The notes beneath the pieces are model-generated. The model was not told the origin of the DNA. It saw only the letters and a program-made list of their open reading frames with translations, and did no database searches. A stretch of DNA of 16,612 nt from Actinomycetota bacterium (GTDB lineage Bacteria > Actinomycetota > Actinomycetes > Nanopelagicales > Nanopelagicaceae): positions 1 through 16,612 of the forward strand of contig WLPB01000003.1 of assembly GCA_009698975.1 (NCBI GenBank), in the 5' to 3' direction. The first letter of the stretch is position 1, and each line of letters starts with the position of its first letter. The position numbers and the translations under genes were made by a program. This document shows positions 8,245 through 14,393 of the stretch, piece after piece.

Positions 8245-9911
8245 TGTCTAGCGGATTTTGTATCAACGGTCACGAAATTGGTGCCGAGTTTAAATACTGT
8301 GTTATTTGTGGTCAAGAGCGACCTGGCGCAACAGAAGCGGCGGCTGCGGCTCCATCCGATCATCTGGTGATTACAGTCGATGAAATTGAAGCACTAGGAA
8401 ACCTAGAGACTGTCACAAGCTCTATTGGTTATCTTGAGCCTCCAACCGAGGTGGCGCCAGAGGCCAACTCGCAATCTAGTTACGAGAGGCGCATGCAGCT
8501 AGATAAAGCGCGCGATGAAGCCTACGAGGAAGTTGCAGCGCTAGAGAATCTGCAGCAAAGCGTGGCTGAGTGGGAGCAGAGAAACAATCATTCATTCCTT
8601 GCGAAGACTTCTGCGGTGATGCAAAGAAATATTGCAGAAGCAGATGGATTGCTCACGCAATACAACAGAACTGTTGAGTCTCTTACTATTCCTCTGGCTG
8701 GCACTATGGGGAAGCTTCGTAAGAGTTTTCACCGCAAACTGACATGGCAGACATTCCTTATTCCACTGATTTCCTTCCTGATTTATAAGATTCCACGAAT
8801 TCCTAATCGAAATGTTCAGAGATTCTTTGGCAATGTCCAACCATCGATGAAGGTGATTTTGATATATGCGATTGTCATCTACTCAGTCTTGCTAGTAGGC
8901 GCACTTATCGCCTACTACAGGGGATGGAGCACTTATCAAAGAAAAGTTATAACGACTTTATGGCAACTTCAAGTTGTTTCGCGAAACGTGGAGCAGGTAC
9001 GAAGCGAGCAGAGTCGACTGAAAAGTCTCTACCCTCAGGTCAACGAATGGCTTGTGATTCTCGGACACTCACTGACAAATCCATGGCGCATTCGAAAAGA
9101 ATGGTTTGAATCTTCTATTGGCGACCTCAATGAAGCATCGCTGCCTAACTCACTTCGAATTTCGCAAGCGCATGAGGGTGATGGGCCTGCCATGATAGGA
9201 ATGCAACGCTATGCTGCCGAGAGATTTATGTCGCGCGGTTGGCGTGCAAAGGTCTTTGCAGATCAAGTTGATGTCATTCGAGAATCTCTGGGTTTCCCTA
9301 AGGATCGACTCAATGTGGAAACGCTGGATAAAGATATCTTGTACTCACCAAATGGCCCCCGTGCTTTGATTCGTACAAACATTGAAGAACAATCAATTCT
9401 CGAAAGCATCGGTCGGCGCCAGCTTCTACCGCTGATAAAAGAGGTTCAGAGAGAGGCGATTACGAAGTCTCGCCCTCCAGTAAATGAAATTCGAAAAAAG
9501 GAAATTTTGACCGATCGACCCGAGGCAGGGGATGACGAAGATACAGATATGACGCCTTGGGATGAATTCCTTTCCTTTGCAGTTCCTATTCAAGGAAAAC
9601 CGAAAACACCACTGAGCGTCTTCTCGCTCTCTGATTCAGGCAAAATGGCTGACCATCAATCTCGTTATAAGACTTTTATGATTGTTCCAGAGCGTTTTAA
9701 AGAGAAGGTGCACGGCGTTGACGACCGCCAACTCCATACCTATGCAGAGACATCCAAACTTCCAATGGATGTCGTCGTGAGAGCTGACTTCACCGGGCCA
9801 ATCCCCGCACAAGACTTACTCTTTTTGGAAAAAATTGTTTCCAAAGCACCTGCAAGTGAAGATGAGCCAGGTCCAAGCCCCAAGAAGTTCGATAAAGGCA
9901 AGGGAATCTAG
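8244..9911 (+). CDS. Zinc-ribbon, coiled-coil, two-TM protein
   Basis: Encodes 555 residues. The N-terminus carries a putative zinc ribbon with C6, H10, C19 and C22 (CxxGH ... YCxxCG), similar to small ribbons found with signalling or scaffold domains. An Ala-rich acidic linker follows, then a charged coiled-coil stretch at about 78-147. Two hydrophobic segments at about 168-183 and 202-225, separated by a short basic loop, form a TM hairpin that leaves both ends on the same, probably cytosolic, side. The C-terminal 325 residues are soluble and of unknown fold, with an acidic DDEDTD patch near residues 426-431. The ATG shares one base with the preceding stop (TGATG) and follows a GGGGGG run acting as SD. 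It is the last gene of the operon; the stop lies 2 bp from the convergent hydrolase stop. A membrane scaffold for the tubulin-like system is a plausible role. Confidence 0.75.
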   Translation: MSSGFCINGHEIGAEFKYCVICGQERPGATEAAAAAPSDHLVITVDEIEALGNLETVTSSIGYLEPPTEVAPEANSQSSYERRMQLDKARDEAYEEVAALENLQQSVAEWEQRNNHSFLAKTSAVMQRNIAEADGLLTQYNRTVESLTIPLAGTMGKLRKSFHRKLTWQTFLIPLISFLIYKIPRIPNRNVQRFFGNVQPSMKVILIYAIVIYSVLLVGALIAYYRGWSTYQRKVITTLWQLQVVSRNVEQVRSEQSRLKSLYPQVNEWLVILGHSLTNPWRIRKEWFESSIGDLNEASLPNSLRISQAHEGDGPAMIGMQRYAAERFMSRGWRAKVFADQVDVIRESLGFPKDRLNVETLDKDILYSPNGPRALIRTNIEEQSILESIGRRQLLPLIKEVQREAITKSRPPVNEIRKKEILTDRPEAGDDEDTDMTPWDEFLSFAVPIQGKPKTPLSVFSLSDSGKMADHQSRYKTFMIVPERFKEKVHGVDDRQLHTYAETSKLPMDVVVRADFTGPIPAQDLLFLEKIVSKAPASEDEPGPSPKKFDKGKGI

Positions 9912-9921
9912 TCTTAGATTC
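9904..9921. terminator. Small inverted repeat spanning both convergent stop codons
   Basis: GAATCTA, GTCT, TAGATTC forms a perfect 7-bp inverted repeat with a 4-base loop exactly across the two facing stop codons (9909-9911 plus, 9914-9916 minus). It could act as a weak bidirectional transcript end, but it is AT-rich and lacks a U-tract. It may only reflect that both genes end in Ile-stop codons. Confidence 0.25.
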
Positions 9922-10711
9922 GGGCGGTCTTCTTAATAAAGTTCACGGTTAAGTCGGGGTAGTTCCACATGATTACGTGTGCGCAATTATCAACGACAAT
10001 CCAATCTGAGTGATCGGGTGCAACGTTTCTGTGCTGCGCGATTTCCTCTGGCAGGGTCAAGTCGTAATCTCCGAAAACTATTGAGACATTTACATTTTCA
10101 GGGATTGTTGAATCGAATTTGCGTCCGCGTAGCCCATTCCATAACGGCATATATCCCTTTGAATTAGCCATTGCCATGACAGAGTCGCGGCAGGATTCAA
10201 AGCTGAGCTCGCGCCAGAGGTGAGTAATTTTCTTGTAACCAATCGCCTTGAGTGGAGGCAGGTGATAGGCAATACGCATAAAGTATTGAGTAACTTTTGC
10301 CAATAGCCGAGCATCAAAGAAACTTGGCGGAAGTTTCGACACTGGGCCTTCATGCCATAGCCCAGCAGGCGCCAGAGCTGTAACGCTCTTTACTTTATCC
10401 GGTGCGATTGCTCCCATTTCGAGAGCAATCCAACCGCCAAGAGAATTTCCCGCCACATGCATCTCTGTTACATCATGGGTGGTCGAAACTTCTTCGACAA
10501 TTGCCCGCGCAAGTGATTCTGGATCGACCGCTTCATTTTCGTGCAGCCCTGCAAGGCCATGTCCCGGAAGGTCAACGGCGAAGACTGAGAAATCTTTTGT
10601 GAGTTGAGGAATAAGACTCTTCCAAATACTGCCTGCCGAACCTAGGCCATGAACCAAGACCAGGGCAGGGCGCTTGATATCTTCGGTAAAAAGGTGCGCA
10701 GAAATCGGCAT
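9914..10711 (-). CDS. Alpha/beta-hydrolase fold protein
   Basis: Encodes 265 residues from the ATG at 10711 (MPISAHLF). The fold is clear: oxyanion region VHGLGSAG (20-27), DLPGHG (47-52), nucleophile elbow GNSLGG with Ser90, acid loop FGDYD (probable Asp217) and a C-terminal catalytic His245 in CAHVIMW. The length is normal for a single-domain hydrolase of the MhpC/esterase type. The substrate cannot be told. I chose 10711 because a TAGGGT -10 box lies five bases upstream, giving a leaderless start, and because the family normally begins near here. An ATG at 10729 (271 residues) or 10861 (315 residues) is possible, but the latter would overlap msrB by over 130 bp. Convergent with the zinc-ribbon gene, 2 bp apart. 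Confidence 0.85.
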   Translation of the reverse strand: MPISAHLFTEDIKRPALVLVHGLGSAGSIWKSLIPQLTKDFSVFAVDLPGHGLAGLHENEAVDPESLARAIVEEVSTTHDVTEMHVAGNSLGGWIALEMGAIAPDKVKSVTALAPAGLWHEGPVSKLPPSFFDARLLAKVTQYFMRIAYHLPPLKAIGYKKITHLWRELSFESCRDSVMAMANSKGYMPLWNGLRGRKFDSTIPENVNVSIVFGDYDLTLPEEIAQHRNVAPDHSDWIVVDNCAHVIMWNYPDLTVNFIKKTARI

Positions 10712-10727
10712 GCGATACCCTAGCGCC
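10712..10727. promoter_or_regulatory. Bidirectional leaderless promoter between the hydrolase and msrB
   Basis: The 16 bp between the two start codons read GCGATACCCTAGCGCC. On the plus strand TACCCT (10716-10721) lies 6 bp before the msrB ATG. On the minus strand TAGGGT (10722-10717) lies 5 bp before the hydrolase ATG. Each matches the actinobacterial TANNNT -10 at the distance expected if transcription begins at the start codon, and no SD is visible for either gene. Confidence 0.55.
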
Positions 10728-11141
10728 ATGTCAGAGATTTCGAACCCTGCAAACCTAGATGAGGCTGCTCTCAAGTCCTCCCTTGATTCACTTTCATACG
10801 AAGTCCTTCGCAACGGTGCTACCGAGCGTCCCTTTACCGGTGAATACACCGATAGCGACAAGGTTGGCTCTTATCGCTGCAAGGCCTGCGGAAATGAGCT
10901 CTTTAAATCTGAGACAAAGTTTCACTCAGGATGCGGATGGCCATCTTTCTATGCCCCGACTGCCGATGATTCAGTTACGTTGATTGAAGATCGCTCACTG
11001 GCACCACGCATCCGCACTGAGGTGCGATGCGGCAAGTGCGATTCCCACCTAGGCCATGTATTCGAGGGCGAGGGCTACGACGTTCCTACGGACCAGCGCT
11101 GGTGCATCAACTCAGTCTCACTCATTCTCGAAGAGAAGTAA
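10728..11141 (+). CDS. msrB: Peptide-methionine (R)-S-oxide reductase
   Basis: Encodes 137 residues, a full-length MsrB that reduces the R-epimer of methionine sulfoxide in proteins in the cytosol, normally using thioredoxin. Structural zinc cysteines are C51/C54 (CKAC) and C101/C104 (CGKC). The SGCGWPSFY motif at 68-75 contains C69, the likely resolving cysteine. HLGHVF lies at 108-113, and RWCINS contains the catalytic C126. The start at 10728 fits the usual MsrB length and the TACCCT box six bases upstream; there is no SD, suggesting a leaderless mRNA. An in-frame ATG at 10674 would lie inside the hydrolase and add 18 residues. It sits directly before a reactive-sulfur operon, a redox-repair neighbourhood, but is separated from it by a promoter and operator. 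Confidence 0.95.
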   Translation: MSEISNPANLDEAALKSSLDSLSYEVLRNGATERPFTGEYTDSDKVGSYRCKACGNELFKSETKFHSGCGWPSFYAPTADDSVTLIEDRSLAPRIRTEVRCGKCDSHLGHVFEGEGYDVPTDQRWCINSVSLILEEK

Positions 11142-11177
11142 TCGGGTAAGAACAACTCCTCTCACTCTACTATCTTC

Positions 11178-11208
11178 TGCTATGATTCTTGCATACCCCC
11201 TAGGGTAT
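11178..11208 (+). promoter_or_regulatory. Extended -10 promoter with CsoR/CstR-type operator
   Basis: TGCTATGAT at 11178-11186 is an extended -10 element (TGn plus TATGAT); no good -35 is seen. The predicted start site near 11193 falls on ATACCCCCTAGGGTAT (11193-11208), an inverted repeat of ATACCC and GGGTAT around CCTA. GC-tract palindromes flanked by TA are the known operator type of CsoR/CstR repressors. The downstream gene at 11359 encodes such a repressor, so autoregulation is likely. Confidence 0.75.
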
Positions 11209-11238
11209 ATGGAAATCTAGTGAAGAAGAGGATTAAAA

Positions 11239-11352
11239 ATGTGTTCAAGAGTTACTTGTGATCGTTGCAAGAAGTACACCTGGTCAGGTTGTGGCGAGCA
11301 TGTCACTGAAGCTCTCCAAGGCTTATCTGACGATCAGATTTGTAAGTGCTAG
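11239..11352 (+). CDS. 37-residue Cys-rich probable metal-binding protein
   Basis: Encodes MCSRVTCDRC... with cysteines at 2, 7, 10, 18, 35 and 37 and a histidine at 21. The core is CxxC-x3-TWSGCGxH, which looks like a tiny zinc or thiol domain. It is preceded by GAAGAGG as SD and lies 30 bp after the predicted operator, so it is the first product of the sulfur-stress operon. It aligns without gaps to the 55-residue protein at 13703, with 18 of 37 positions identical. I recall similar short TWSGCG proteins annotated only as hypothetical. Its role is unknown; a thiol or persulfide carrier, or a metal site serving the rhodanese/CoADR pathway, is inferred from context. Confidence 0.8.
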   Translation: MCSRVTCDRCKKYTWSGCGEHVTEALQGLSDDQICKC

Positions 11353-11358
11353 ATAACA

Positions 11359-11643
11359 ATGGCTAAGTCACCCACACATGTGTTGCAAGATGAAGCACAG
11401 GTAGAAGCAATCACTAAACGATTGAAGCGAGCCCATGGCCAAATGGGCGCGATTGTCCGCATGATCGAAGAAGGCCGGAATTGCGAAGAGATTGTGACGC
11501 AGATGGCGGCAGTAAATAAGGCGGTCACCACAGCCGCTTTCACCTTGATCTCTTCCAGTTTGAAGGAATGTATTGAGGAAAACAGAAATAACAGCGAAGA
11601 AGTACAAGAGAAGCTTCAGAAGCTGTTCTTGAGCCTTGCCTAA
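11359..11643 (+). CDS. CsoR-family repressor, CstR-like persulfide sensor
   Basis: Encodes 94 residues of the DUF156 (CsoR/RcnR/CstR) all-helical repressor family. Helix 1 carries the typical RLKRAHGQMGAIVRMIEEG. The sensing cysteines are C42 and C71, 29 apart, as in both CsoR and CstR. The residue aligned to the copper-ligand His of CsoR (the H in DEHLSHC) is Ser (SSSLKEC), as in CstR, where the two cysteines form di- or polysulfide crosslinks rather than bind Cu(I). Neighbouring rhodanese and CoA-disulfide reductase genes support persulfide sensing. The operator at 11193-11208 is its likely target. No clear SD precedes the ATG, which lies 6 bases after the previous stop, so expression may depend on coupling to the 37-residue gene. 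Confidence 0.9.
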   Translation: MAKSPTHVLQDEAQVEAITKRLKRAHGQMGAIVRMIEEGRNCEEIVTQMAAVNKAVTTAAFTLISSSLKECIEENRNNSEEVQEKLQKLFLSLA

Positions 11644-11657
11644 CAAAGGAAACGAAA

Positions 11658-12041
11658 ATGAAGAAACTAATTGCCATCTTGCTAGCTACAACTTTTGCCC
11701 TTACGGCATGCGGAGGTTCAGCTTCAGCTGACCTGAGCGCGACAGACTTCCAAGCTAAGTCACAAGAGCCAGGCGTAATTCTTCTGGACGTGCGTACAGC
11801 AGGGGAATTCGCTGCCGGTCATATTGAAGGCGCAATCAACATTGATGTCGAGGGCATGACTTTTGAAAATGAAATTAAGTCACTTGATCCGTCGAAAGCT
11901 TATGCAATTTATTGCCAGAGCGGACGCCGATCTCGTATTGCCGTCGAAACCATGACCGAGGGTGGCTTCACAAAGCTCTTTAATCTCGATCAGGGAATCG
12001 CTAGTTGGACAAATGCTGGTCTGCCAGTGGTGACTCTGTAA
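11658..12041 (+). CDS. Rhodanese-domain lipoprotein
   Basis: Encodes 127 residues. The N-terminus is a lipoprotein signal peptide (MKKL, hydrophobic core, lipobox LTAC) with the lipidated cysteine at 18. The mature protein is a single rhodanese domain: ILLDVRTAGEF at 41-51, GHIEGAINI at 54-62, and active-site loop CQSGRRS with catalytic C86. It would sit on the outer face of the cytoplasmic membrane and accept or transfer sulfane sulfur there. AAAGGAAA upstream serves as SD. Its stop shares one base with the next ATG (TAATG), so it is translationally coupled to the CoA-disulfide reductase-like enzyme. Together they resemble the rhodanese and reductase parts of CstR-controlled sulfide-detoxification operons. 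Confidence 0.9.
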   Translation: MKKLIAILLATTFALTACGGSASADLSATDFQAKSQEPGVILLDVRTAGEFAAGHIEGAINIDVEGMTFENEIKSLDPSKAYAIYCQSGRRSRIAVETMTEGGFTKLFNLDQGIASWTNAGLPVVTL

Positions 12042-13669
12042 TGCGAATAGTTATTATCGGGGGAGTCGCTGGCGGCATGTCAGCGGCAACCCGCATGCGT
12101 CGCCTTGATGCCGACGCTGAGATTATCGTCTTTGAAAAGAGCGGGCATGTGAGTTATGCCAATTGCGGCCTTCCATACTTTGTTGGGGGAATCATTGAAG
12201 AAGAGGATGCACTCTTGTTGCAGACTCCTGATTCACTGCATGCACGTTTTCGCCTAGATGTTCGCATCTCTTCTGAGGTCCTATCGATTGATCCGCTCGC
12301 AAAGTCAATCAAGGTAAAGAATTGGGCAGATAACACTGAGAGTGAGCTCACCTATGACAAGCTAATTCTTAGTCCAGGTGCTTCACCAATCGTCCCGCCG
12401 ATTCCTGGAATCGAACGGGCGATGACTCTGCGCACCGTTGAAGATGTTGAGCAGATCGCATTTGCGGTAAATAAGACTCCCGAAAGCGCTGTTGTAATCG
12501 GCGGTGGCTTTATCGGTGTAGAGATTGCGGAAAATCTCATTCATAAGGGCATCCCAACAACTGTTGTAGAAGCTGCGCCACAGGTACTTGCTCCACTAGA
12601 TCCCGAGATGGCAACTTTCGTTGCTCGAGAGATGCGCACACACGGAGTGAACTTGCACCTGGGTGTAAGTGCAACCGAAGTTACAGCCGATAGCGTAATT
12701 CTCTCCGATGGAACTGTTCTAGACGCAGAGATTGTCATCATGGCAATCGGTGTCAGGCCAGATACATCACTCGCAAAAGCTGCAGGCCTATCAATAGGTT
12801 CGCGCGGTGGAATTGAAGTAGATGATTTCAATCGCACGAGCAATCTCGATATCTATGCAGTGGGCGATGCGGCCGAGAAGACTGATGCACTTGATGGTTC
12901 AGCAACTCTTGTTCCGCTAGCTAATTTAGCAAACCGTCATGGACGAGTTGTAGCTGACCATATTGCTGGCAGAGAAGTTCGCCCCATGAAAACAATTGGA
13001 ACAGCAATTGTGAAGGTCTTTGATTTGATGATTGCAGCGACTGGATGGAATGAAAAGAGACTTATCGCAGCCGGTCGCCCCCATATGGTCATTCATACCC
13101 ATCCGAATAATCATGCTGGCTACTATCCAGATGCAAAACAGATTGCCCTTAAATTGATCTTTGATCCAACAACTGGCGAGATTCTGGGCGCACAAGGTGT
13201 GGGTCTTGATGGAGTCGATAAACGCATCGATGTCGTTGCAACTGCAATTCGTGGCGGAATCACCGCTCCTGAACTTGCAGATCTCGAACTCGCATATGCA
13301 CCACCATTTGGATCAGCAAAGGATCCGGTCAATATGCTCGGCTATATCGCCGAAAATATGATGAGCGGACTTCTAAAGACAGCGCAATGGAATCAAACTC
13401 AGCAACTTCGAGAAGCTGGCTACCAGTTAATCGATGTTCGTTCTCCAAGTGAATACAGCCGAGGAACAATTCCGGGAGCTATCAATATTCCGGTCGATGA
13501 AATTCGAGATCGGACCTCAGAAATTACCGCTTCACCAATTCTTGTTAATTGCCAGGTCGGACAACGCGGACACACAGCAACCATGTTGCTCACAGAGCTT
13601 GGATTTAACGCAACAAATCTCGATGGTGGATATCTGACGTATTCAAATTCACCAGCAGCAGTTCACTGA
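12041..13669 (+). CDS. CoA-disulfide (persulfide) reductase with C-terminal rhodanese domain
   Basis: Encodes 542 residues from the ATG overlapping the rhodanese stop. FAD-binding GGVAGG lies at 7-12. The SYANCGLPYF motif carries the redox cysteine C42 typical of CoA-disulfide reductase, NADH oxidase and Npsr enzymes. The NAD(P)-binding VVIGGGFIGVE lies at about 151-161, the second FAD motif IYAVGDAAE near 280, and the dimerisation domain follows. From about residue 454 a complete rhodanese domain is fused (LIDVRSPSEY; active-site NCQVGQRG with C504). Such CoADR-RHD proteins reduce CoA persulfide, CoA disulfide or polysulfide with NAD(P)H, the rhodanese cysteine presenting sulfane sulfur to the reductase site. 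An earlier ATG at 12005 lies inside the upstream gene and would add 12 residues before the nucleotide-binding strand, so it is unlikely. Confidence 0.93.
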   Translation: MRIVIIGGVAGGMSAATRMRRLDADAEIIVFEKSGHVSYANCGLPYFVGGIIEEEDALLLQTPDSLHARFRLDVRISSEVLSIDPLAKSIKVKNWADNTESELTYDKLILSPGASPIVPPIPGIERAMTLRTVEDVEQIAFAVNKTPESAVVIGGGFIGVEIAENLIHKGIPTTVVEAAPQVLAPLDPEMATFVAREMRTHGVNLHLGVSATEVTADSVILSDGTVLDAEIVIMAIGVRPDTSLAKAAGLSIGSRGGIEVDDFNRTSNLDIYAVGDAAEKTDALDGSATLVPLANLANRHGRVVADHIAGREVRPMKTIGTAIVKVFDLMIAATGWNEKRLIAAGRPHMVIHTHPNNHAGYYPDAKQIALKLIFDPTTGEILGAQGVGLDGVDKRIDVVATAIRGGITAPELADLELAYAPPFGSAKDPVNMLGYIAENMMSGLLKTAQWNQTQQLREAGYQLIDVRSPSEYSRGTIPGAINIPVDEIRDRTSEITASPILVNCQVGQRGHTATMLLTELGFNATNLDGGYLTYSNSPAAVH

Positions 13670-13702
13670 TTACGATCTATAGAGATAAGAAAAGAGAAGA
13701 AA

Positions 13703-13870
13703 ATGTGCCACAAGACAACATGTCGGAAGTGCAATAAGCCAACCTGGTCAGGATGCGGAAACCATATTGAGATTGCTCTCAAAGGTGTTCCAAAATCACA
13801 GCGCTGCCAAGGTCATCAGAACGAACCTAAAGAACCAGGTCTGCTTTCTCGTCTATTTGGCAAGAAATAA
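13703..13870 (+). CDS. 55-residue Cys-rich protein, paralogue of the 37-residue protein
   Basis: Encodes MCHKTTCRKC... with cysteines at 2, 7, 10, 18 and 35 and a histidine at 21, the same positions as in the 37-residue protein at 11239. The shared core is CxxC-x3-TWSGCGxH followed by AL-x-G. A 20-residue tail (NEPKEP then GLLSRLFGKK) ends in an amphipathic basic stretch that could touch membrane or nucleic acid. AAGAGAAG serves as SD, 33 bp after the reductase stop, and there is no terminator between, so it is probably the last gene of the sulfur operon. Function unknown; a zinc or thiol site is inferred from the Cys/His pattern. Confidence 0.82.
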   Translation: MCHKTTCRKCNKPTWSGCGNHIEIALKGVPKSQRCQGHQNEPKEPGLLSRLFGKK

Positions 13871-13900
13871 CCCTGCCAAGAGCCTCTCGCCTCATCAATT

Positions 13901-13928
13901 TTTACTTTCAGGGTCTGCCCTTTAGACT
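13901..13928 (+). promoter_or_regulatory. Probable tRNA promoter
   Basis: TTTACT (13901-13906), a 16-bp spacer and TAGACT (13923-13928) form a -35/-10 pair whose start site near 13935 lies about 8 bases before tRNA-Thr. It probably drives both tRNAs and may feed rpmG. Confidence 0.5.
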
Positions 13929-13942
13929 GCATCCTCTACCAC

Positions 13943-14015
13943 GCCCCCCTAGCTCAGTCGGTAGAGTGTTTCCATGGTAAGGAAAAGGTCACCGGTTCGA
14001 TTCCGGTGGGGGGCT
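13943..14015 (+). tRNA. tRNA-Thr (anticodon GGT)
   Basis: The full cloverleaf is visible: acceptor GCCCCCC/GGGGGGC (13943-13949 with 14008-14014), D arm GCTC/GAGT, anticodon stem TTTCC/GGAAA with loop ATGGTAA (anticodon GGT), T arm ACCGG/CCGGT with loop TTCGATT, and discriminator T at 14015. CCA is not encoded. Confidence 0.95.
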
Positions 14016-14051
14016 CGCAAGTCGTAAGTGAACAATTAAATAAGTAAGTAA

Positions 14052-14125
14052 GGCGGGGTAGCTCAGCTTGGTAGAGCAAGCGGCTCATAATCGCTGTGTC
14101 GTGGGTTCAAATCCCGCCTCCGCTA
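14052..14125 (+). tRNA. tRNA-Met (anticodon CAT), elongator type
   Basis: Acceptor GGCGGGG pairs with CTCCGCT (two G-T wobbles), D arm GCTC/GAGC, anticodon stem AGCGG/TCGCT (one wobble) with loop CTCATAA (anticodon CAT), T arm GTGGG/CCCGC with loop TTCAAAT, and discriminator A at 14125. A near-paired first base and a stem without three G-C pairs next to the loop point to elongator rather than initiator Met. CCA is not encoded. Confidence 0.95.
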
Positions 14126-14180
14126 CGAGTAAGTCGAAAAGATCAAGCGTGAATTGCGCTCGATTTCACCAAAAGAGTGA

Positions 14181-14197
14181 GCTCAGGTAATCTGAGC
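14181..14197 (+). promoter_or_regulatory. Hairpin in the rpmG leader
   Basis: GCTCAG, GTAAT, CTGAGC forms a perfect 6-bp stem with a 5-base loop, 12 bases before the rpmG SD (GAAGGAG, 14209-14215). There is no U-tract, so it is not a classical terminator. It could be a tRNA-processing boundary or a leader structure. Confidence 0.35.
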
Positions 14198-14222
14198 CCA
14201 CCAATTACGAAGGAGTCACACC

Positions 14223-14393
14223 ATGGCAAGTAAGAGCGCGGACGTACGTCCAAAGATCACCATGGCATGCGTGGATTGCAAAGAGCGTAACTACATCACC
14301 AAGAAGAACCGCCGCAACGATCCAGACCGTATGGAACTCAAGAAGTTCTGTCCTCGTTGCAAGTCTTCAACTCTTCACCGCGAAACTCGCTAA
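14223..14393 (+). CDS. rpmG: 50S ribosomal protein L33
   Basis: Encodes 56 residues, the usual length for bL33. It begins [11 protein letters not shown] and keeps the zinc-binding cysteines C16/C19 and C43/C46, the zinc-containing (C+) form. It is a structural protein of the large ribosomal subunit near the E site. The SD GAAGGAG lies 7 bases before the ATG. Its stop shares one base with the next ATG (TAATG), coupling it to the hotdog dehydratase pair, as expected in Actinobacteria. Confidence 0.97.
   Translation: MASKSADVRPKITMACVDCKERNYITKKNRRNDPDRMELKKFCPRCKSSTLHRETR

Noticed and set aside
10674..10727. Longer MsrB from the ATG at 10674
   Set aside because: The added 18 residues are encoded inside the hydrolase gene and are not expected in the family. 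The start at 10728 has a fitting -10 box.
10712..10861. Longer alpha/beta hydrolase (315 residues) starting at 10861
   Set aside because: It would overlap msrB by more than 130 bp. The extra 50 residues lack fold features, and a better-placed -10 box precedes the 10711 start.
13880..13893. Rho-independent terminator after the 55-residue gene
   Set aside because: Only an AGAG/CTCT 4-bp pairing is present, and the T-run further downstream is not adjacent to a stable stem.
14026..14052. TAAG short tandem repeat between the tRNAs as a functional repeat
   Set aside because: Only about three imperfect units; more likely AT-rich spacer.
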